From Aquabacterium fontiphilum (GTDB lineage: Bacteria; Pseudomonadota; Gammaproteobacteria; Burkholderiales; Burkholderiaceae_C), in assembly GCF_009909205.1 (NCBI RefSeq), contig NZ_JAAAPN010000003.1, positions 186,001 through 250,000 on the forward strand: 64,000 nucleotides of DNA, written 5' to 3'. The position numbers and the translations under genes were made by a program. Positions 22,761 to 34,611 of this stretch are shown piece by piece (the first letter of the stretch is position 1; every line of letters begins with the position of its first letter). The notes beneath the pieces were generated by a model. The model was not told the origin of the DNA and did not search any database. It saw nothing but the letters and a program-made list of their open reading frames with translations.

Positions 22761-23541
22761 GACCCACGTTGACCCCATTATAGATTTGCACCCATGGTTG
22801 GCGTGGCCGCCGGGCCAGGCCTTGCTGGAGTGGGAGCAACAGCAGCTTGACCGCCTGGTGGCCGACATGTTTGGCTTCCATGCGGTGCAGCTGGGTCTGC
22901 CCGAGTTGGTGGGCTTGCGCGCCAACCGCATGCCCCACCGCTGGCTGGCTGTGGATCCAAGCTATGGGGCCTGGCAACCGCCGGCCGCCCCGCCTGCCGA
23001 TGTGCCGTTGTCGCTGCGTTGCGAGTTCGGGGCGTTGCCGTTTCCGTCGCAGTCGGTGGACCTGGTGGTGCTGCCTCATGCGTTGGAGCTGGTGGCTGAC
23101 CCGCACGATACGCTGCGCGAGGTGGAGCGCGTTCTGGTGCCTGAGGGCAGGGTGGTGATCGCGGGATTCAACCCGGCCAGCCTGTGGGGACTGCGGCATC
23201 GTCTGGCGCGTCTGGGACAATCGCCGGCTCCGGTATTGCCGCAGGGCGAGTTCCTGGCCTACTGGCGCTTGCGTGACTGGTTGCGCTTGCTTGACCTGGA
23301 GGTGGAAGCGGGCTGCTTCGGCTGCTACCGGCCGATGGTACGCAGCGAGCGCACCTGGCAGCGCCTGCAGTGGATGGAGCATGCCGGCGACCGCTGGTGG
23401 CCGGTGCTGGGCGCGGTCTACCTGGTGGTGGCGGTCAAGCGCACGCGTGGCATGCGCCTGGTGGGCAAGGTGCGTCGCACGCGGGTGGCGCCTGCGCGCC
23501 AGGCGGCGGTCGTGCAGAGAGAACAGACAACGGGCGGCTGA
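22759..23541 (+). CDS. yafS: SAM-dependent methyltransferase, YafS-like
   Basis: This class I methyltransferase-like protein of 260 residues has its core at about residues 75-140: acidic SVDLVVLPHALELVADPHDTLREVERVLVPEGRVVIAGFNP. The GxGxG loop of motif I is not obvious, as in other YafS proteins. The substrate is unknown. The ATG at 22759 gives MTHVDPIIDLHPWLAWPPGQ. An upstream in-frame ATG at 22723 lies inside gloB. The two divergent start codons share the bases CATG, so each leader lies within the other gene. rnhA follows at 26 bases. Confidence 0.8.
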   Translation: MTHVDPIIDLHPWLAWPPGQALLEWEQQQLDRLVADMFGFHAVQLGLPELVGLRANRMPHRWLAVDPSYGAWQPPAAPPADVPLSLRCEFGALPFPSQSVDLVVLPHALELVADPHDTLREVERVLVPEGRVVIAGFNPASLWGLRHRLARLGQSPAPVLPQGEFLAYWRLRDWLRLLDLEVEAGCFGCYRPMVRSERTWQRLQWMEHAGDRWWPVLGAVYLVVAVKRTRGMRLVGKVRRTRVAPARQAAVVQREQTTGG

Positions 23542-23567
23542 TGCCGTCCACAACGTAGAAGGACGCC

Positions 23568-24023
23568 ATGAGCGACAAGGCCATGCCATCGGTCGAGATG
23601 TACACCGATGGTGCCTGCAAGGGCAACCCCGGTCGGGGTGGATGGGGCGTGTGGATGATCAGTGGGCCGCATCAGCGCGAGATGTGCGGCGGCGAACTGG
23701 TGACCACCAACAACCGGATGGAACTGACGGCGGTGATCGAGGCGCTGGCGACGCTCAAGCGCCCCTGCCGCGTCGTGATCCACACCGACAGCGAATACGT
23801 GCGCAAGGGCATCACCGAGTGGATCACGTCGTGGAAACGCCGCGGCTGGAAGACGGCAGACAACAAGCCCGTGAAGAACGTGGACCTGTGGCAGCGCCTT
23901 GAAACGCTGGCAGCGGCCCATCAGGTGGAGTGGCGGTGGGTCAGAGGGCACTCGGGCGACCCGGGTAACGAGCGCGCCGATGCGTTGGCCAACCAGGGCG
24001 CGGCCAACCTCAGAGGATCATGA
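23568..24023 (+). CDS. rnhA: ribonuclease HI
   Basis: RNase HI degrades the RNA strand of RNA-DNA hybrids such as R-loops and primers. The 151-residue protein has all four active-site acids: Asp14 ([11 protein letters not shown]), Glu52 (NNRMEL), Asp74 (HTDSEYV) and Asp138 (GNERAD). The basic handle region [20 protein letters not shown] is also present. AAGGA is 6 bases upstream of the ATG. The dnaQ gene that often follows rnhA is absent here. The 3' end overlaps the convergent GNAT gene by 14 bases. Confidence 0.97.
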   Translation: MSDKAMPSVEMYTDGACKGNPGRGGWGVWMISGPHQREMCGGELVTTNNRMELTAVIEALATLKRPCRVVIHTDSEYVRKGITEWITSWKRRGWKTADNKPVKNVDLWQRLETLAAAHQVEWRWVRGHSGDPGNERADALANQGAANLRGS

Positions 24024-24555
24024 CCATCGTCAGCTTGTCGTGATAGCGCACCTGGCCGGGGCCATCGACCAGCTTGACGGCATGCGGCACCACGCCACAG
24101 GCCTGAAAACCTGCACGTTCGTACAGGCGGATGGCTGATTTGCTGGCCGTGCTCACGCGCAGGGTGATCAACTCCAGGCCCATCGCCTGACGTGCTTGTG
24201 CCAGCGCGGCGTTGAGAAGCTGGATGCCAATGCCGCGGCCAGTGTGCTGGGGCGCCACCATCATCGAATTGAGTTCGGCGCTGTGACGCAATTTGGTGAG
24301 CGACTGGCGTTCCACGCCGACCATGCCCACCAGTTCACGTCCATCCCAGGCGCCCAGCAAAAAGGTGCCACCCAGCGTCTCTGTCAGGCCCAGGCGCCCC
24401 AGGTAGCTCTCGGGCGGGCGGGCGCGCTCGCTTTCGATGTCGGAGTCGAATGCCTCGGGGTACAGGCGCAATGCCTCATCGCGCAGCCGTTTGTAGGCAC
24501 TCAGGTCAGCGGGCGCAAGCCGGGCAATGCGCACGGATGACTCAGTCACGACCAT
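24010..24555 (-). CDS. GNAT family N-acetyltransferase
   Basis: This 181-residue acetyltransferase of the GNAT fold has the acetyl-CoA-binding motif A at about residues 95-115 ([21 protein letters not shown], with the Q/R-x-x-G-x-G core). [25 protein letters not shown] follows, the usual motif B. The substrate is not predictable. The ATG at 24555 is favoured over one at 24603 because the longer form would overlap mobA by about 60 bases. It already overlaps the mobA stop by 14 bases, so it may be the last gene of a moaA-mobA unit. Confidence 0.85.
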   Translation of the reverse strand: MVVTESSVRIARLAPADLSAYKRLRDEALRLYPEAFDSDIESERARPPESYLGRLGLTETLGGTFLLGAWDGRELVGMVGVERQSLTKLRHSAELNSMMVAPQHTGRGIGIQLLNAALAQARQAMGLELITLRVSTASKSAIRLYERAGFQACGVVPHAVKLVDGPGQVRYHDKLTMVMIL

Positions 24556-25192
24556 GAGGTGTCTCCAGGGTATTGATGTTGATGAAGCCTGCGTCATCTG
24601 CAAGGGCCACGGTCTCCCAGCGCAGCGAGCGTACCCACTGTCCGATTTTCCGTTCGCCGTTTGCGAAAACCCGCTCAGTGTGCGGGCAAACCCGGGTATT
24701 GATCAAGGCACAAAGCCAGTGATGACGCGCATCCTGGGGGGGGCTGCCTGTGACAGGCAGCACGACATCCGCATCTGTCGCCAGGGCTTTTTGCATCATG
24801 AGATGTAGCAGGCCGGCCGGCAGGGCGGGTGTGTCGCACGGATTCACCCAGACCCACGGGCTTGCGCTGTGGCGCAGCGCCGTCAGCACGCCCGCCAGGG
24901 GCCCGCTGCGCGCGGGCAGATCCGGATCGTCTGCCCGCACATGCGAGGGGGCGGGCGCAGGGCGACCGTGTCGCGCGCAAGCCGAACGCAATTCGTCCGA
25001 ATAGGCATCGATGTGGCGGTTCGCCACGATCTGAGCCGAACCGGCCTGCGGCAGCATGGCATCCAGCACCCAGCTCACCAGTGGGCGACTCTGAAAATGG
25101 ACCAGTCCCTTGTCGCGCCCGCCCATGCGTCGGCCCTCGCCACCCGCCAGGATCCAGGCGGCCACGTCGGGATAACGGACGGGTTCAGCCAC
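24542..25192 (-). CDS. mobA: molybdenum cofactor guanylyltransferase
   Basis: MobA joins GMP to Mo-molybdopterin to form the guanine dinucleotide cofactor used by DMSO-reductase-type enzymes. It is 216 residues, with the nucleotide-binding start [19 protein letters not shown], the [11 protein letters not shown] segment, the Asp of VNPCDTPAL, and the C-terminal FININTLE. The ORF begins with GTG at 25192, within the last bases of moaA (8-base overlap), which supports coupled translation. moaA-mobA form a cofactor operon, though no molybdoenzyme is in the window. Confidence 0.93.
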   Translation of the reverse strand: MAEPVRYPDVAAWILAGGEGRRMGGRDKGLVHFQSRPLVSWVLDAMLPQAGSAQIVANRHIDAYSDELRSACARHGRPAPAPSHVRADDPDLPARSGPLAGVLTALRHSASPWVWVNPCDTPALPAGLLHLMMQKALATDADVVLPVTGSPPQDARHHWLCALINTRVCPHTERVFANGERKIGQWVRSLRWETVALADDAGFININTLETPHGRD

Positions 25193-26363
25193 CGATGTAG
25201 CTCATTTCGACACGCGGCCCCGCTGCGTGCGTGGGGAGCGGACTGCCCGTGGCCTCGCCTCGAAGGGCCGAATAGCGGTCGTCTCGCTGTGCCCACAAGG
25301 CCTGCACATGCGCCGCAATCTGAGCGTCGTCGATCGCATCATCGCGCAGCAGCTGGCGCAGATCGCGCCCGGCGGTGGCGAACAGGCACGTGTAGAGCCG
25401 CCCTTCGGTCGACAGCCGCAGGCGCGTGCAGTCACCACAGAAGGCGCGCGTGACGCTGGAGATGAAGCCCACTTCGCCCCCACCGTCCGCATAGCGCCAA
25501 CGCTGCGCCGTGTCGCTGGCCACCGCGTCTGTGACCGGCACCAGCGGGTGGGCAGAGGCAATGCGCGCCCGGACGGCCTCAGATGGCAGTACCTCGTCCA
25601 TGCACCACCGGTTGGTCTGCCCCACATCCATGTACTCGATGAAGCGCAGTGCGATGCCGCTGCCGCGGAAATGCGCGGCCATGGGCAGGATCTGGTCGTC
25701 ATTGACGCCTTTGCGCACCACCATGTTGACCTTGATGGGGCCGAGCCCTGCTGCCTGCGCAGCGGCGATGCCGTCGAGCACGTGCTGGACGGTGTGCTCT
25801 GTGTCGGCCATGCGCTGGAAGGTCGTCTCATCCAGGGCGTCCAGGCTCACGGTGATGCGTTGCAGCCCAGCCGCACGCAGGCGTTGGGCCATTCGCGGCA
25901 GCAGCACACCGTTGGTGGTCATGGCCAGGTCGGGTGGGGTGCCCTCGCGGGTGCGCAGGGCCGCCAGCATGCCCACAAGTTCGTCTACGCCGCGGCGCAA
26001 CAGCGGTTCGCCGCCCGTCAGGCGAATCTTGCGCACGCCGAGTTGCAGCAGCACCCGCGCAGCCCGCGTGATCTCTTCAAAACTGAGCAGGGCCGGCTGG
26101 GGTAGAAACGCGTGGTGCTTGTCAAAGACCTCGCGCGGCATGCAGTAGCCACAGCGAAAGTTGCAGCGGTCGGTGACCGATATGCGCACGTCACGCAGCG
26201 GGCGGTCCCATCGGTCGGACACCGCCATTTCGGATCGATCGGCCAGATCGGCTGTGTTAGCTGGCGTGTCCGGCGCCAGGGGTGGCCAGGGCAGCATGGC
26301 CGGGCCCACGGGGCGGATGGCGATGGGAGCGGTGGATGAAGCGGTGCGGCGGCTGGGCGGCAT
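25185..26363 (-). CDS. moaA: GTP 3',8-cyclase MoaA
   Basis: MoaA is a radical SAM enzyme that makes 3',8-cyclo-dihydro-GTP, the first step of molybdenum cofactor synthesis. About 392 residues. The N-terminal radical SAM cluster motif is CNFRCGYC, and the C-terminal second [4Fe-4S] site has Cys residues in FCGDC and YTCLFA. The protein ends in the Gly-Gly tail required for activity (SYIGG). The start is uncertain: ATGs at 26417, 26363, 26297 and 26228 are in frame, and none has a clear ribosome site. The conserved region begins near [16 protein letters not shown]. Confidence 0.93.
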   Translation of the reverse strand: MPPSRRTASSTAPIAIRPVGPAMLPWPPLAPDTPANTADLADRSEMAVSDRWDRPLRDVRISVTDRCNFRCGYCMPREVFDKHHAFLPQPALLSFEEITRAARVLLQLGVRKIRLTGGEPLLRRGVDELVGMLAALRTREGTPPDLAMTTNGVLLPRMAQRLRAAGLQRITVSLDALDETTFQRMADTEHTVQHVLDGIAAAQAAGLGPIKVNMVVRKGVNDDQILPMAAHFRGSGIALRFIEYMDVGQTNRWCMDEVLPSEAVRARIASAHPLVPVTDAVASDTAQRWRYADGGGEVGFISSVTRAFCGDCTRLRLSTEGRLYTCLFATAGRDLRQLLRDDAIDDAQIAAHVQALWAQRDDRYSALRGEATGSPLPTHAAGPRVEMSYIGG

Positions 26364-26461
26364 GACCCGCGCATTGTGGCGCGGAAATGCGGTGTCCGAG
26401 AGTGGGTGTCCGTGCAACCAGCGGGGACATGACCGCCAGCCGCCGGAGCGGCCCCGTCGTT

Positions 26462-27277
26462 TCAGCGCCCCGACTGTGCGGTGCTGACCATCCCGCTGAC
26501 GCTGGGTGCACGTCGTGCACCGTCGTATCGGCTCTGCCAGTAAGCCATGCGCATGTCTTCGACGCGCACTTTGCCACCGGCTCGTGGCGAATGGATGAAC
26601 TTGCCGTCACCGATGTAGATGCCGACGTGAGAGAAGGTCCGGCGCAGGGTGTTGAAGAACACCAGATCGCCTGGCTTGAGCTCGTCTCGCTGCACGGCCA
26701 CAAGGCCGGGTGCATGGGCCTGTTCCACCGCGCGACGGGGCAGCAGCAGGCCCACACTGTTCTCGAACACGTGGCGGGTGAAGCCGCTGCAATCAAAGCC
26801 CTCTGCCGCGGAGTCGCCGCCTCGACGGTATGGCACACCCAGGAAGTCCATGGCTGACATCACCAGATCGGCAGCCAGGTCGGAGGCGCGCTCCTTGACC
26901 TGCTGGGCCAGGTTGTTGACCGGCTGGGCAGAGGGGAGCAGGCCGCGGTCGCTGAGCAGGCGCAACACAGGGTCGCTGCTGTCGAGCGAGGCTGGCGGCT
27001 GGGCGCCTGCGATGGCCGGTGTGGCACCTGTGCCAGGACCAGCGAGAGGTGATGCCTGGGGAACGGGCGTGCGCGTCGATGCCGACAGGTCCGCAATCGG
27101 ATCAGTCGAAGGCACTGCGACGGCGGGCGACGCATGGGCCGCACCCTGGGGAGCAGCGTGAACCGGGGTCAGACCGCTCAGCAGGGCTGCCAGCAGGGCA
27201 GCCGCCGTGGTGCAGGCCCGCAAACCGCCGAGGCGGGGGGCGTGCACACCCGAGCGGTGGCGGGTGTCAAAACGCAT
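26462..27277 (-). CDS. NlpC/P60 family (C40) cysteine peptidase, secreted
   Basis: A cell-wall peptidase of the NlpC/P60 group, which cuts gamma-D-Glu-diaminopimelate or similar cross-links in peptidoglycan. It is about 271 residues, with an N-terminal signal peptide ([17 protein letters not shown], cleavage after VHA) and a Pro/Ala/Ser-rich linker of some 70 residues. The C40 domain (about residues 135-260) has catalytic Cys in [10 protein letters not shown], His in [10 protein letters not shown], and a third polar residue in FIHSPRAG. The ATG at 27277 or 27298 may be the start, and neither has a good ribosome site. It is not obviously in an operon. Confidence 0.88.
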   Translation of the reverse strand: MRFDTRHRSGVHAPRLGGLRACTTAAALLAALLSGLTPVHAAPQGAAHASPAVAVPSTDPIADLSASTRTPVPQASPLAGPGTGATPAIAGAQPPASLDSSDPVLRLLSDRGLLPSAQPVNNLAQQVKERASDLAADLVMSAMDFLGVPYRRGGDSAAEGFDCSGFTRHVFENSVGLLLPRRAVEQAHAPGLVAVQRDELKPGDLVFFNTLRRTFSHVGIYIGDGKFIHSPRAGGKVRVEDMRMAYWQSRYDGARRAPSVSGMVSTAQSGR

Positions 27278-27364
27278 GGGTCGCAAGGTTAGGGGCATTG
27301 GCCGCCCGCGTCAACCTTGCGACATCCGGGGATCCACCAAGGAAGAGGCGCCCCGACGCGTGAA

Positions 27365-27787
27365 TCACTTCACATTCAGCGTGACACTGATGTTGCCGCG
27401 GGTGGCGTTCGAGTAGGGACAGACTTGGTGGGCCGCGGCCACGAGCGCCTCGGCTTCGTCGCGGGGCAGGCCGGGCAGGGTGATGTCCATCTTGACTTCG
27501 ATACCGAAGCCGGCCGGGATGGGGCCGATGCCCACAGCGGCGTCGATGGCGGTACCCGCCGGCAGATGTTTCTTCTGCTGGCCTGCGACAAAGCCCATGG
27601 CCCCCAGGAAGCAGGCGGCGTAGCCGGCCGCAAACAACTGCTCGGGATTGGTTCCTTGGCCATTGCCACCCATTTCCTTGGGGCGGGCCAGCGCGACGTC
27701 CAGCAGTTTGTCGGACGAGACGGCGCGGCCATCACGGCCGCCTGTGGCGGTGGCATGGGCGGTATAGAGGACCTGTTGCAGCGACAT
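27365..27787 (-). CDS. ohr: organic hydroperoxide resistance protein Ohr
   Basis: Ohr is a thiol peroxidase that reduces organic and fatty-acid hydroperoxides, using lipoyl groups as reductant. It is 140 residues with the catalytic Cys59 (YAACFLGAM), resolving Cys near residue 123 (VCPYSNATRGN), Arg18 (GGRDG), and Glu49 (TNPEQLF). The ATG at 27787 has GGAG 9 bases upstream. It lies downstream of its likely regulator ohrR, with 99 bases between that carry operator-like repeats. Confidence 0.95.
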   Translation of the reverse strand: MSLQQVLYTAHATATGGRDGRAVSSDKLLDVALARPKEMGGNGQGTNPEQLFAAGYAACFLGAMGFVAGQQKKHLPAGTAIDAAVGIGPIPAGFGIEVKMDITLPGLPRDEAEALVAAAHQVCPYSNATRGNISVTLNVK

Positions 27788-27812
27788 GGGATGGGCTCCA
27801 GATGAGAATGAA

Positions 27813-27853
27813 TTGTGTGCAATCAGTTTGTGTGCAAAGTATTTATTGCGCAC
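27813..27853. promoter_or_regulatory. putative OhrR operator: repeated TTGTGTGCAA elements upstream of ohr
   Basis: TTGTGTGCAA occurs twice as direct repeats, 27813-27822 and 27828-27837, and a near-inverted copy TTGCGCAC lies at 27846-27853, 8 bases further. The AT-rich, palindrome-like elements sit between ohrR and ohr, where an OhrR site is expected. Binding is inferred. Confidence 0.55.
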
Positions 27854-27886
27854 TTCGTTGCCGTCATAACCTTTCAACAGAGAAGG

Positions 27887-28369
27887 TTAATCGGTGGACT
27901 CTGGGTCGTGGTCCAGCGCCGCCAGTTCGGCCTGTAACGACATCAGCTGTGCGCGTAGCGCCAGCAACTCCTTGGGTGACCGATTGAGCCCGCACGCCAC
28001 CTTTGCCGGGATGCCCAGGGCCCGCGCCTTGAGCGTCCGGCCGGCCTCCGTCAGGCTGATGCGCACGCGCCGTTCGTCGCCGGCATCGCGATGGCGGCTC
28101 ACCAGCCCGGCCTGCTCCAGGCGCTTGAGCAGCGGTGTCAAAGTGCCCGAATCAAGGTGCAGGCGCGCGCCCAGCTCATGGACGGCGGGCGCATCCTGCT
28201 CCCACAGCACCAGCATCACCAGGTACTGCGGGTAGGTGAGCCCCAGCGGGGCGAGCAGCGGCTTGTAGTGCCGCGTCATGGCCAGCGACGCCGTGTAAAG
28301 CGCAAAGCACAGTTGTTGATCCAGCCGCAGCAGGGGGGCGTCAGTGGTGCAGGGGCGGACGTCGCTCAT
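27887..28369 (-). CDS. ohrR: MarR-family peroxide-sensing repressor OhrR
   Basis: OhrR represses ohr until an organic hydroperoxide oxidises its reactive Cys. The 160-residue protein has a winged helix-turn-helix ([21 protein letters not shown] near residue 70, and the wing [17 protein letters not shown]). The sensor Cys21 lies in [10 protein letters not shown], and Cys126 (VACGLN) matches the second Cys of the two-Cys type (Cys22/Cys127 in Xanthomonas). The ATG at 28369 was preferred to the GTG at 28393. An inverted repeat AACCTT/AAGGTT straddles its stop. Confidence 0.93.
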   Translation of the reverse strand: MSDVRPCTTDAPLLRLDQQLCFALYTASLAMTRHYKPLLAPLGLTYPQYLVMLVLWEQDAPAVHELGARLHLDSGTLTPLLKRLEQAGLVSRHRDAGDERRVRISLTEAGRTLKARALGIPAKVACGLNRSPKELLALRAQLMSLQAELAALDHDPESTD

Positions 28370-28415
28370 GCGGCCATGGTAGTGCGGAAGCACCGCCTTT
28401 GCTGGTGGCTGTGGG

Positions 28416-30446
<2,031 letters not shown>

Positions 30447-30482
30447 GAAAGCTCAGTGGGCGCGCGGTAGGAGGACGCGCAT

Positions 30483-31364
30483 TCAGTCTGCCAGCAGCAG
30501 GGCGTCGCGCGTCACCAGCAGAAGCTGGTCATCGCCCGCGGACGTGGGCAGCCAGGTCACGGCCAGGTCTGGGAAGGCACGCTCGAAGTTCGCTCGTTCG
30601 TTGCCGATCTCCAGCACCAGCGCGGCGTCGTCGCTCATGAAGCGGTCTGGGTCGGCGCGCAGGGTGGTGAACAACGCGCGCGTGAAATCCATGCCGTCTT
30701 CGCCGGATGCCAAGGCCAGCTCGGGCTCGGCGCGGTACTCCGCGGGCAGCCTGGCCATCGAGTCGGCGTTGACGTAGGGCGGGTTGCACAGGATCAGGTC
30801 GTAAGGGCCGTTGACGCCGCTCAGGCCATCGCTTTGCAGCAACGTGATGCGGTCTTGCAGGCCATGCTGGTCCACGTTGATGCGGGCCACGGCCAGCGCG
30901 TCGGGGCTGATGTCCGCGCCGTCGACGGTGACATCGGGGTAGGCCATGGCGGCCAGCACGGCCAGGCTGCCGTTGCCGGTGCACAGGTCCAGGACGCGGT
31001 GGGTGTGCTCGCTCAGCCACGCGTCGATGCTCCCGTCGGCCAGCACCTCGGCAATGAAGGATCGCGGCACGATGGCGCGTTCATCGACGTAGAAGGGCAC
31101 GCCTTGCAGCCAGGCCTGTTTCGTCAGGTAGGCGGCGGGCTTGCGGGTGGCGATGCGTTCGTCGATCAGGGCTTCGGCCTGCGTGCGCTCTTCGTCGCTC
31201 ACCGCACGCTGCTCGTTTTCATCGAGCGAGTCGATGGGCAGACCCAGTCGCCACATCACCAGCCAGGCCGCCTCGTCGAAGGCGTTGGTGGTGCCGTGGC
31301 CATAGCCAACCTGGGCGGCGTCCAGTCGCGCGGCGGCGCGCTCGATCAGCTCGATGAGGGTCAC
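30483..31364 (-). CDS. prmB: 50S ribosomal protein L3 N5-glutamine methyltransferase
   Basis: PrmB methylates a Gln of ribosomal protein L3 during 50S assembly. The 293-residue SAM enzyme has motif [15 protein letters not shown] near residue 137, the acidic GADISPDAL, and the catalytic NPPYV motif ([13 protein letters not shown]). [22 protein letters not shown] follows, typical of PrmB and distinct from the release-factor enzyme PrmC. The start is GTG at 31364, overlapping the dapE stop as GTGA, which points to coupled translation. Confidence 0.93.
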   Translation of the reverse strand: MTLIELIERAAARLDAAQVGYGHGTTNAFDEAAWLVMWRLGLPIDSLDENEQRAVSDEERTQAEALIDERIATRKPAAYLTKQAWLQGVPFYVDERAIVPRSFIAEVLADGSIDAWLSEHTHRVLDLCTGNGSLAVLAAMAYPDVTVDGADISPDALAVARINVDQHGLQDRITLLQSDGLSGVNGPYDLILCNPPYVNADSMARLPAEYRAEPELALASGEDGMDFTRALFTTLRADPDRFMSDDAALVLEIGNERANFERAFPDLAVTWLPTSAGDDQLLLVTRDALLLAD

Positions 31365-32509
31365 GCCAGCAGCCTTTCCAGGGTGCCGAGGTAGATGTCC
31401 TTCAGGGGCTCGATGTCTGCCACGCGCACGTGCTCATCGATCTTGTGGATGCTGGCGTTGACCGGGCCGAACTCGACCACCTGTGGGCACATCTGGGCGA
31501 TGAAGCGGCCGTCGGATGTGCCGCCTGTGGTGGACAGCTCGGTGGTGACGCCGGTGACCTGCTCGATGGCGGCCGAGATGGCGTCGACCAGCGGGCCCTT
31601 GCGGGTCAGAAAGGGGCGGCCGCCCAGCGTCCAGTCGATGTGGAAGTCCAGCCCGTGCTGGCGCAGCACGTCTTCCAGGCGCTTTTGCAGCCCTTCGGGG
31701 GTGGACTCGGTCGAAAAACGGAAATTGAAATCGACCACCACCTCACCGGGGATGACGTTGTTGGCGCCGGTGCCCGCGTGGATGTTGGAGCATTGCCAGG
31801 TGGTCGGCGGGAAGTGGTCGTTTCCCTGGTCCCACACGATGGTGACGAGCTCGGCCAGCGCCGGTGCGAGCAGGTGGATCGGGTTCTTTGCCAGATGGGG
31901 GTAGGCGATGTGGCCTTGCACGCCCTTGACGCGCAGCTTGCCCGAGAGCGAGCCGCGGCGGCCGTTCTTGATCATGTCGCCCACCTGCTTGACCGAGGTG
32001 GGCTCGCCCACGATGCAGGCGTCCAGGCGCTGGCCCTGCTGCTGCAGCCATTCGCAGACCTTGACGGTGCCATCCACCGAAGGGCCTTCTTCATCGCTGG
32101 TGATGAGGAAGGCGATGCTGCCGGCGTGGTCGGGGTGGCGGGCCACGAAGGCCTCAGTCGCCACGACCATGGCGGCCAGCGAGGTTTTCATGTCGGCGGC
32201 GCCGCGGCCGTAGAGCAGGCCATCGCGGTATGTGGGCACGAAAGGCGGGGACGACCACTGGTCGAGCGGCCCGGTGGGCACCACGTCGGTGTGGCCGGCG
32301 AACGCCAGCACAGGCGCAGCGGCATCCCGGCCGCGTTTGATCGCCCACAGGTTGGTGACAGGCGCATCTTGCGGGCCGAAGACCAGCGTGTGGCATTCGA
32401 ATCCCAGCGGGCGCAGGCGTTCTGCCATGAGATCCTGGCAGCCCCCGTCCAGCGGGGTCACGGACGCTCGGGCGATCAGGGCTTCGGTCAGTCGAACGGT
32501 GTCGGTCAT
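31361..32509 (-). CDS. dapE: succinyl-diaminopimelate desuccinylase
   Basis: DapE hydrolyses N-succinyl-LL-diaminopimelate to succinate and LL-DAP in the succinylase branch of lysine and peptidoglycan precursor synthesis. It is a 382-residue di-zinc M20 peptidase-fold enzyme: metal ligands lie in FAGHTDVVP and GRGAADMK, and the catalytic Glu is in [12 protein letters not shown]. The [24 protein letters not shown] dimer block and a C-terminal His (NASIHKIDE) are also visible. The ATG at 32509 is 3 bases after the pilU stop. dapC and dapD are upstream on the same strand. Confidence 0.96.
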   Translation of the reverse strand: MTDTVRLTEALIARASVTPLDGGCQDLMAERLRPLGFECHTLVFGPQDAPVTNLWAIKRGRDAAAPVLAFAGHTDVVPTGPLDQWSSPPFVPTYRDGLLYGRGAADMKTSLAAMVVATEAFVARHPDHAGSIAFLITSDEEGPSVDGTVKVCEWLQQQGQRLDACIVGEPTSVKQVGDMIKNGRRGSLSGKLRVKGVQGHIAYPHLAKNPIHLLAPALAELVTIVWDQGNDHFPPTTWQCSNIHAGTGANNVIPGEVVVDFNFRFSTESTPEGLQKRLEDVLRQHGLDFHIDWTLGGRPFLTRKGPLVDAISAAIEQVTGVTTELSTTGGTSDGRFIAQMCPQVVEFGPVNASIHKIDEHVRVADIEPLKDIYLGTLERLLA

Positions 32510-32512
32510 GGG

Positions 32513-33691
32513 TCAGCGGCCGTAGCTGTTGCTGTCGCTCGGGTTCACTTCCAGCGTGATGTCTGTGAACGAGGGGCCATCGTCGGCTGCCTCGGGCTTG
32601 GCCACCAGCTTGGAACGCGTGGTCGACTCGTTCTGCATGCGCCACATCAGGTTGGTGGGCGAATCGGCGTGGATCAGACCTTCGTCGCGGCTCACCAGCC
32701 CTTCGTTGATCAGGCGCGCAATGTCGGCTTCATAGGTCTGAGATCCCTCGGCCAGCGATTTGTCCATGGCTTCCTTGACGCCCGTGAAGTCGCCCTTCTC
32801 GATCAGCTCGCCCACCAGCTGGGTGTTGAGCAGTACCTCGACAGCGGGCACCCGCCCGCCGGTCGTGGACTTCAGCAGGCGTTGGGAGACGATCGCCTTG
32901 AGGCCCGAGGCCAAGTCGCTCAGCAGGGCGGGGCGCGCCTCGGGGGTGTAGAACGACAGGATCCGGCCCAGCGCATGGTGGCTGTTGTTGGCGTGCAGTG
33001 TCGACAACACCAGGTGGCCCGACAGCGCATAGGACAACGCCGCCGTCATGGTTTCGCGGTCGCGGATTTCACCGATCAGGATGCAGTCGGGCGCCTGACG
33101 CAGCGCGTTTTTCAGGCCCACCTGCAATGACTGGGTGTCGCGCCCCACCTCGCGCTGGTTGACGATGGATTTCTTGTTCGAAAACAGGAACTCAAGCGGG
33201 TCTTCGATGGTGAGGATGTGGCCCGTCATGCGCTGGTTGCGGTGCTCCAGCATGGCGGCGAGCGTGGTGCTCTTGCCCGCGCCAGTGGCCCCCACGACAA
33301 GGATCAGGCCCCGCTTTTGCAGCACCAGATCGCTCAGCACAGGCGGCACGTTGAGCGATTCCAGCGGCGGGATGTCCGACGGGATGTAGCGGAAGACCGC
33401 CGCCACCGAGCCGCGCTGCTTGAAGGCGCTCAGACGGTAGATGCCCACACCCGGGATGGTGATCCCGAGGTTGAGCTCGCCGGTTTCGTCGAGCTCTTCC
33501 ATCTGCGTGGGCGACACCAGCTCGGACAGCAGCTGGCGCGGCTGAGACGGCGTCAGCGGCTGGTCGGTGAGCTGCAGCAGCTGGCCGCTGATCTTGATGA
33601 GGATGGGTGTGCGGGCCGAGAGAAAGACGTCAGACGCTTTCTTTTCGGCCATCAGGCGCAGGATGCGCTCCAGGTTGCCACCACCACTCAT
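32513..33691 (-). CDS. pilU: type IV pilus retraction ATPase PilU
   Basis: PilU is a PilT-dependent hexameric ATPase that helps retract type IV pili. The 392-residue protein has Walker A GATGAGKST near residue 135, an Asp box ILTIEDPLEF, Walker B ILIGEIRDRETM, and a His box (STLHANNS). It resembles PilU rather than PilT in its start (LERILRLMAEKKASDVFLS) and in the C-terminal extension after EGSQTYEADIARLI. A good ribosome site GGGAGAT lies just upstream. No other pilus gene is in the window. The gene sits between dapD and dapE. Confidence 0.92.
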   Translation of the reverse strand: MSGGGNLERILRLMAEKKASDVFLSARTPILIKISGQLLQLTDQPLTPSQPRQLLSELVSPTQMEELDETGELNLGITIPGVGIYRLSAFKQRGSVAAVFRYIPSDIPPLESLNVPPVLSDLVLQKRGLILVVGATGAGKSTTLAAMLEHRNQRMTGHILTIEDPLEFLFSNKKSIVNQREVGRDTQSLQVGLKNALRQAPDCILIGEIRDRETMTAALSYALSGHLVLSTLHANNSHHALGRILSFYTPEARPALLSDLASGLKAIVSQRLLKSTTGGRVPAVEVLLNTQLVGELIEKGDFTGVKEAMDKSLAEGSQTYEADIARLINEGLVSRDEGLIHADSPTNLMWRMQNESTTRSKLVAKPEAADDGPSFTDITLEVNPSDSNSYGR

Positions 33692-33739
33692 CGCGATCTC
33701 CCGGTTTGTCTGCTGTGTGAAGGGCTTTGCCGGCAGCGA

Positions 33740-34564
33740 TCAGGCGCCGCGCAGCAGGTCGTTGATGCTGGTCTTCGAGCGTGTCTGCGCGTCCACGCGC
33801 TTGACGATCACGGCGCAGTACAGCGAATACTTGCCGTCAGCCGAAGGCAGGTTGCCCGAGACCACGACCGAGCCGGCAGGGATGCGGCCGTAGGTGACCT
33901 CGCCAGTGGCGCGGTCGTAGATCTTGGTCGACTGGCCGATGTACACGCCCATCGAGATCACCGAGTTCTCTTCGACGATCACGCCTTCGACCACCTCGGA
34001 ACGGGCGCCGATGAAGCAGTTGTCTTCGATGATGGTGGGGTTGGCCTGCAGCGGCTCCAGCACGCCGCCGATGCCCACGCCACCCGACAGGTGCACGTTC
34101 TTGCCAATCTGGGCGCACGAGCCCACGGTGGCCCAGGTGTCGACCATGGTGCCTTCATCGACGTAGGCGCCGATGTTCACGTACGACGGCATCAGGATCA
34201 CGTTCTTGGCCTGGAACGAACCGCGGCGTGCCACAGCGGGCGGCACCACGCGCACACCGGTTTCGGCCAGCTGGCTGGCCGACATGCCGGCGTACTTGGT
34301 GGGCACCTTGTCGTAGAACTGCAGGGCGCCATCGCCCATGGGCACGTTGTCATTGAGCCGGAAGCTCAGCAGCACGGCCTTTTTGACCCACTGGTGGGTT
34401 TCCCACTGACCGTTGATCTTCTCGGCCACGCGCAGCTTGCCGGTGTCGAGCTGGTCGATGATGTGGTTGACGGCATCGCGCACTTCGGCCGGCGCGCTGG
34501 CGGCCGACAGCGAGGTACGTTGTTCCCAGGCGTTGTCGATGATGGTCTGAAGGGCTTGCGTCAT
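33740..34564 (-). CDS. dapD: 2,3,4,5-tetrahydropyridine-2,6-dicarboxylate N-succinyltransferase
   Basis: DapD transfers succinyl from succinyl-CoA to tetrahydrodipicolinate, the committed step of the succinylase DAP pathway. At 274 residues it has the family length. The C-terminal half is a left-handed beta-helix of hexapeptide repeats ([39 protein letters not shown], and so on). The ATG at 34564 gives the conserved start [16 protein letters not shown], so the upstream in-frame extension is rejected. It lies between dapC and pilU. Confidence 0.97.
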   Translation of the reverse strand: MTQALQTIIDNAWEQRTSLSAASAPAEVRDAVNHIIDQLDTGKLRVAEKINGQWETHQWVKKAVLLSFRLNDNVPMGDGALQFYDKVPTKYAGMSASQLAETGVRVVPPAVARRGSFQAKNVILMPSYVNIGAYVDEGTMVDTWATVGSCAQIGKNVHLSGGVGIGGVLEPLQANPTIIEDNCFIGARSEVVEGVIVEENSVISMGVYIGQSTKIYDRATGEVTYGRIPAGSVVVSGNLPSADGKYSLYCAVIVKRVDAQTRSKTSINDLLRGA

Positions 34565-34611
34565 GGTGTGATACGTCGGGTAAGCAATGGGATGAGCCGG
34601 GGCGCAGCGTG

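Noticed and set aside
27868-27888. AACCTT/AAGGTT repeat as a terminator of ohrR
   Set aside because: Short AT-rich stem with no T-run, and ohr downstream probably needs at least some read-through or its own promoter. Left as a simple inverted repeat.
31430-33130. 566-residue plus-strand frame over dapE and pilU
   Set aside because: Opposite strand to two clear genes and crosses their boundary; no conserved domain.
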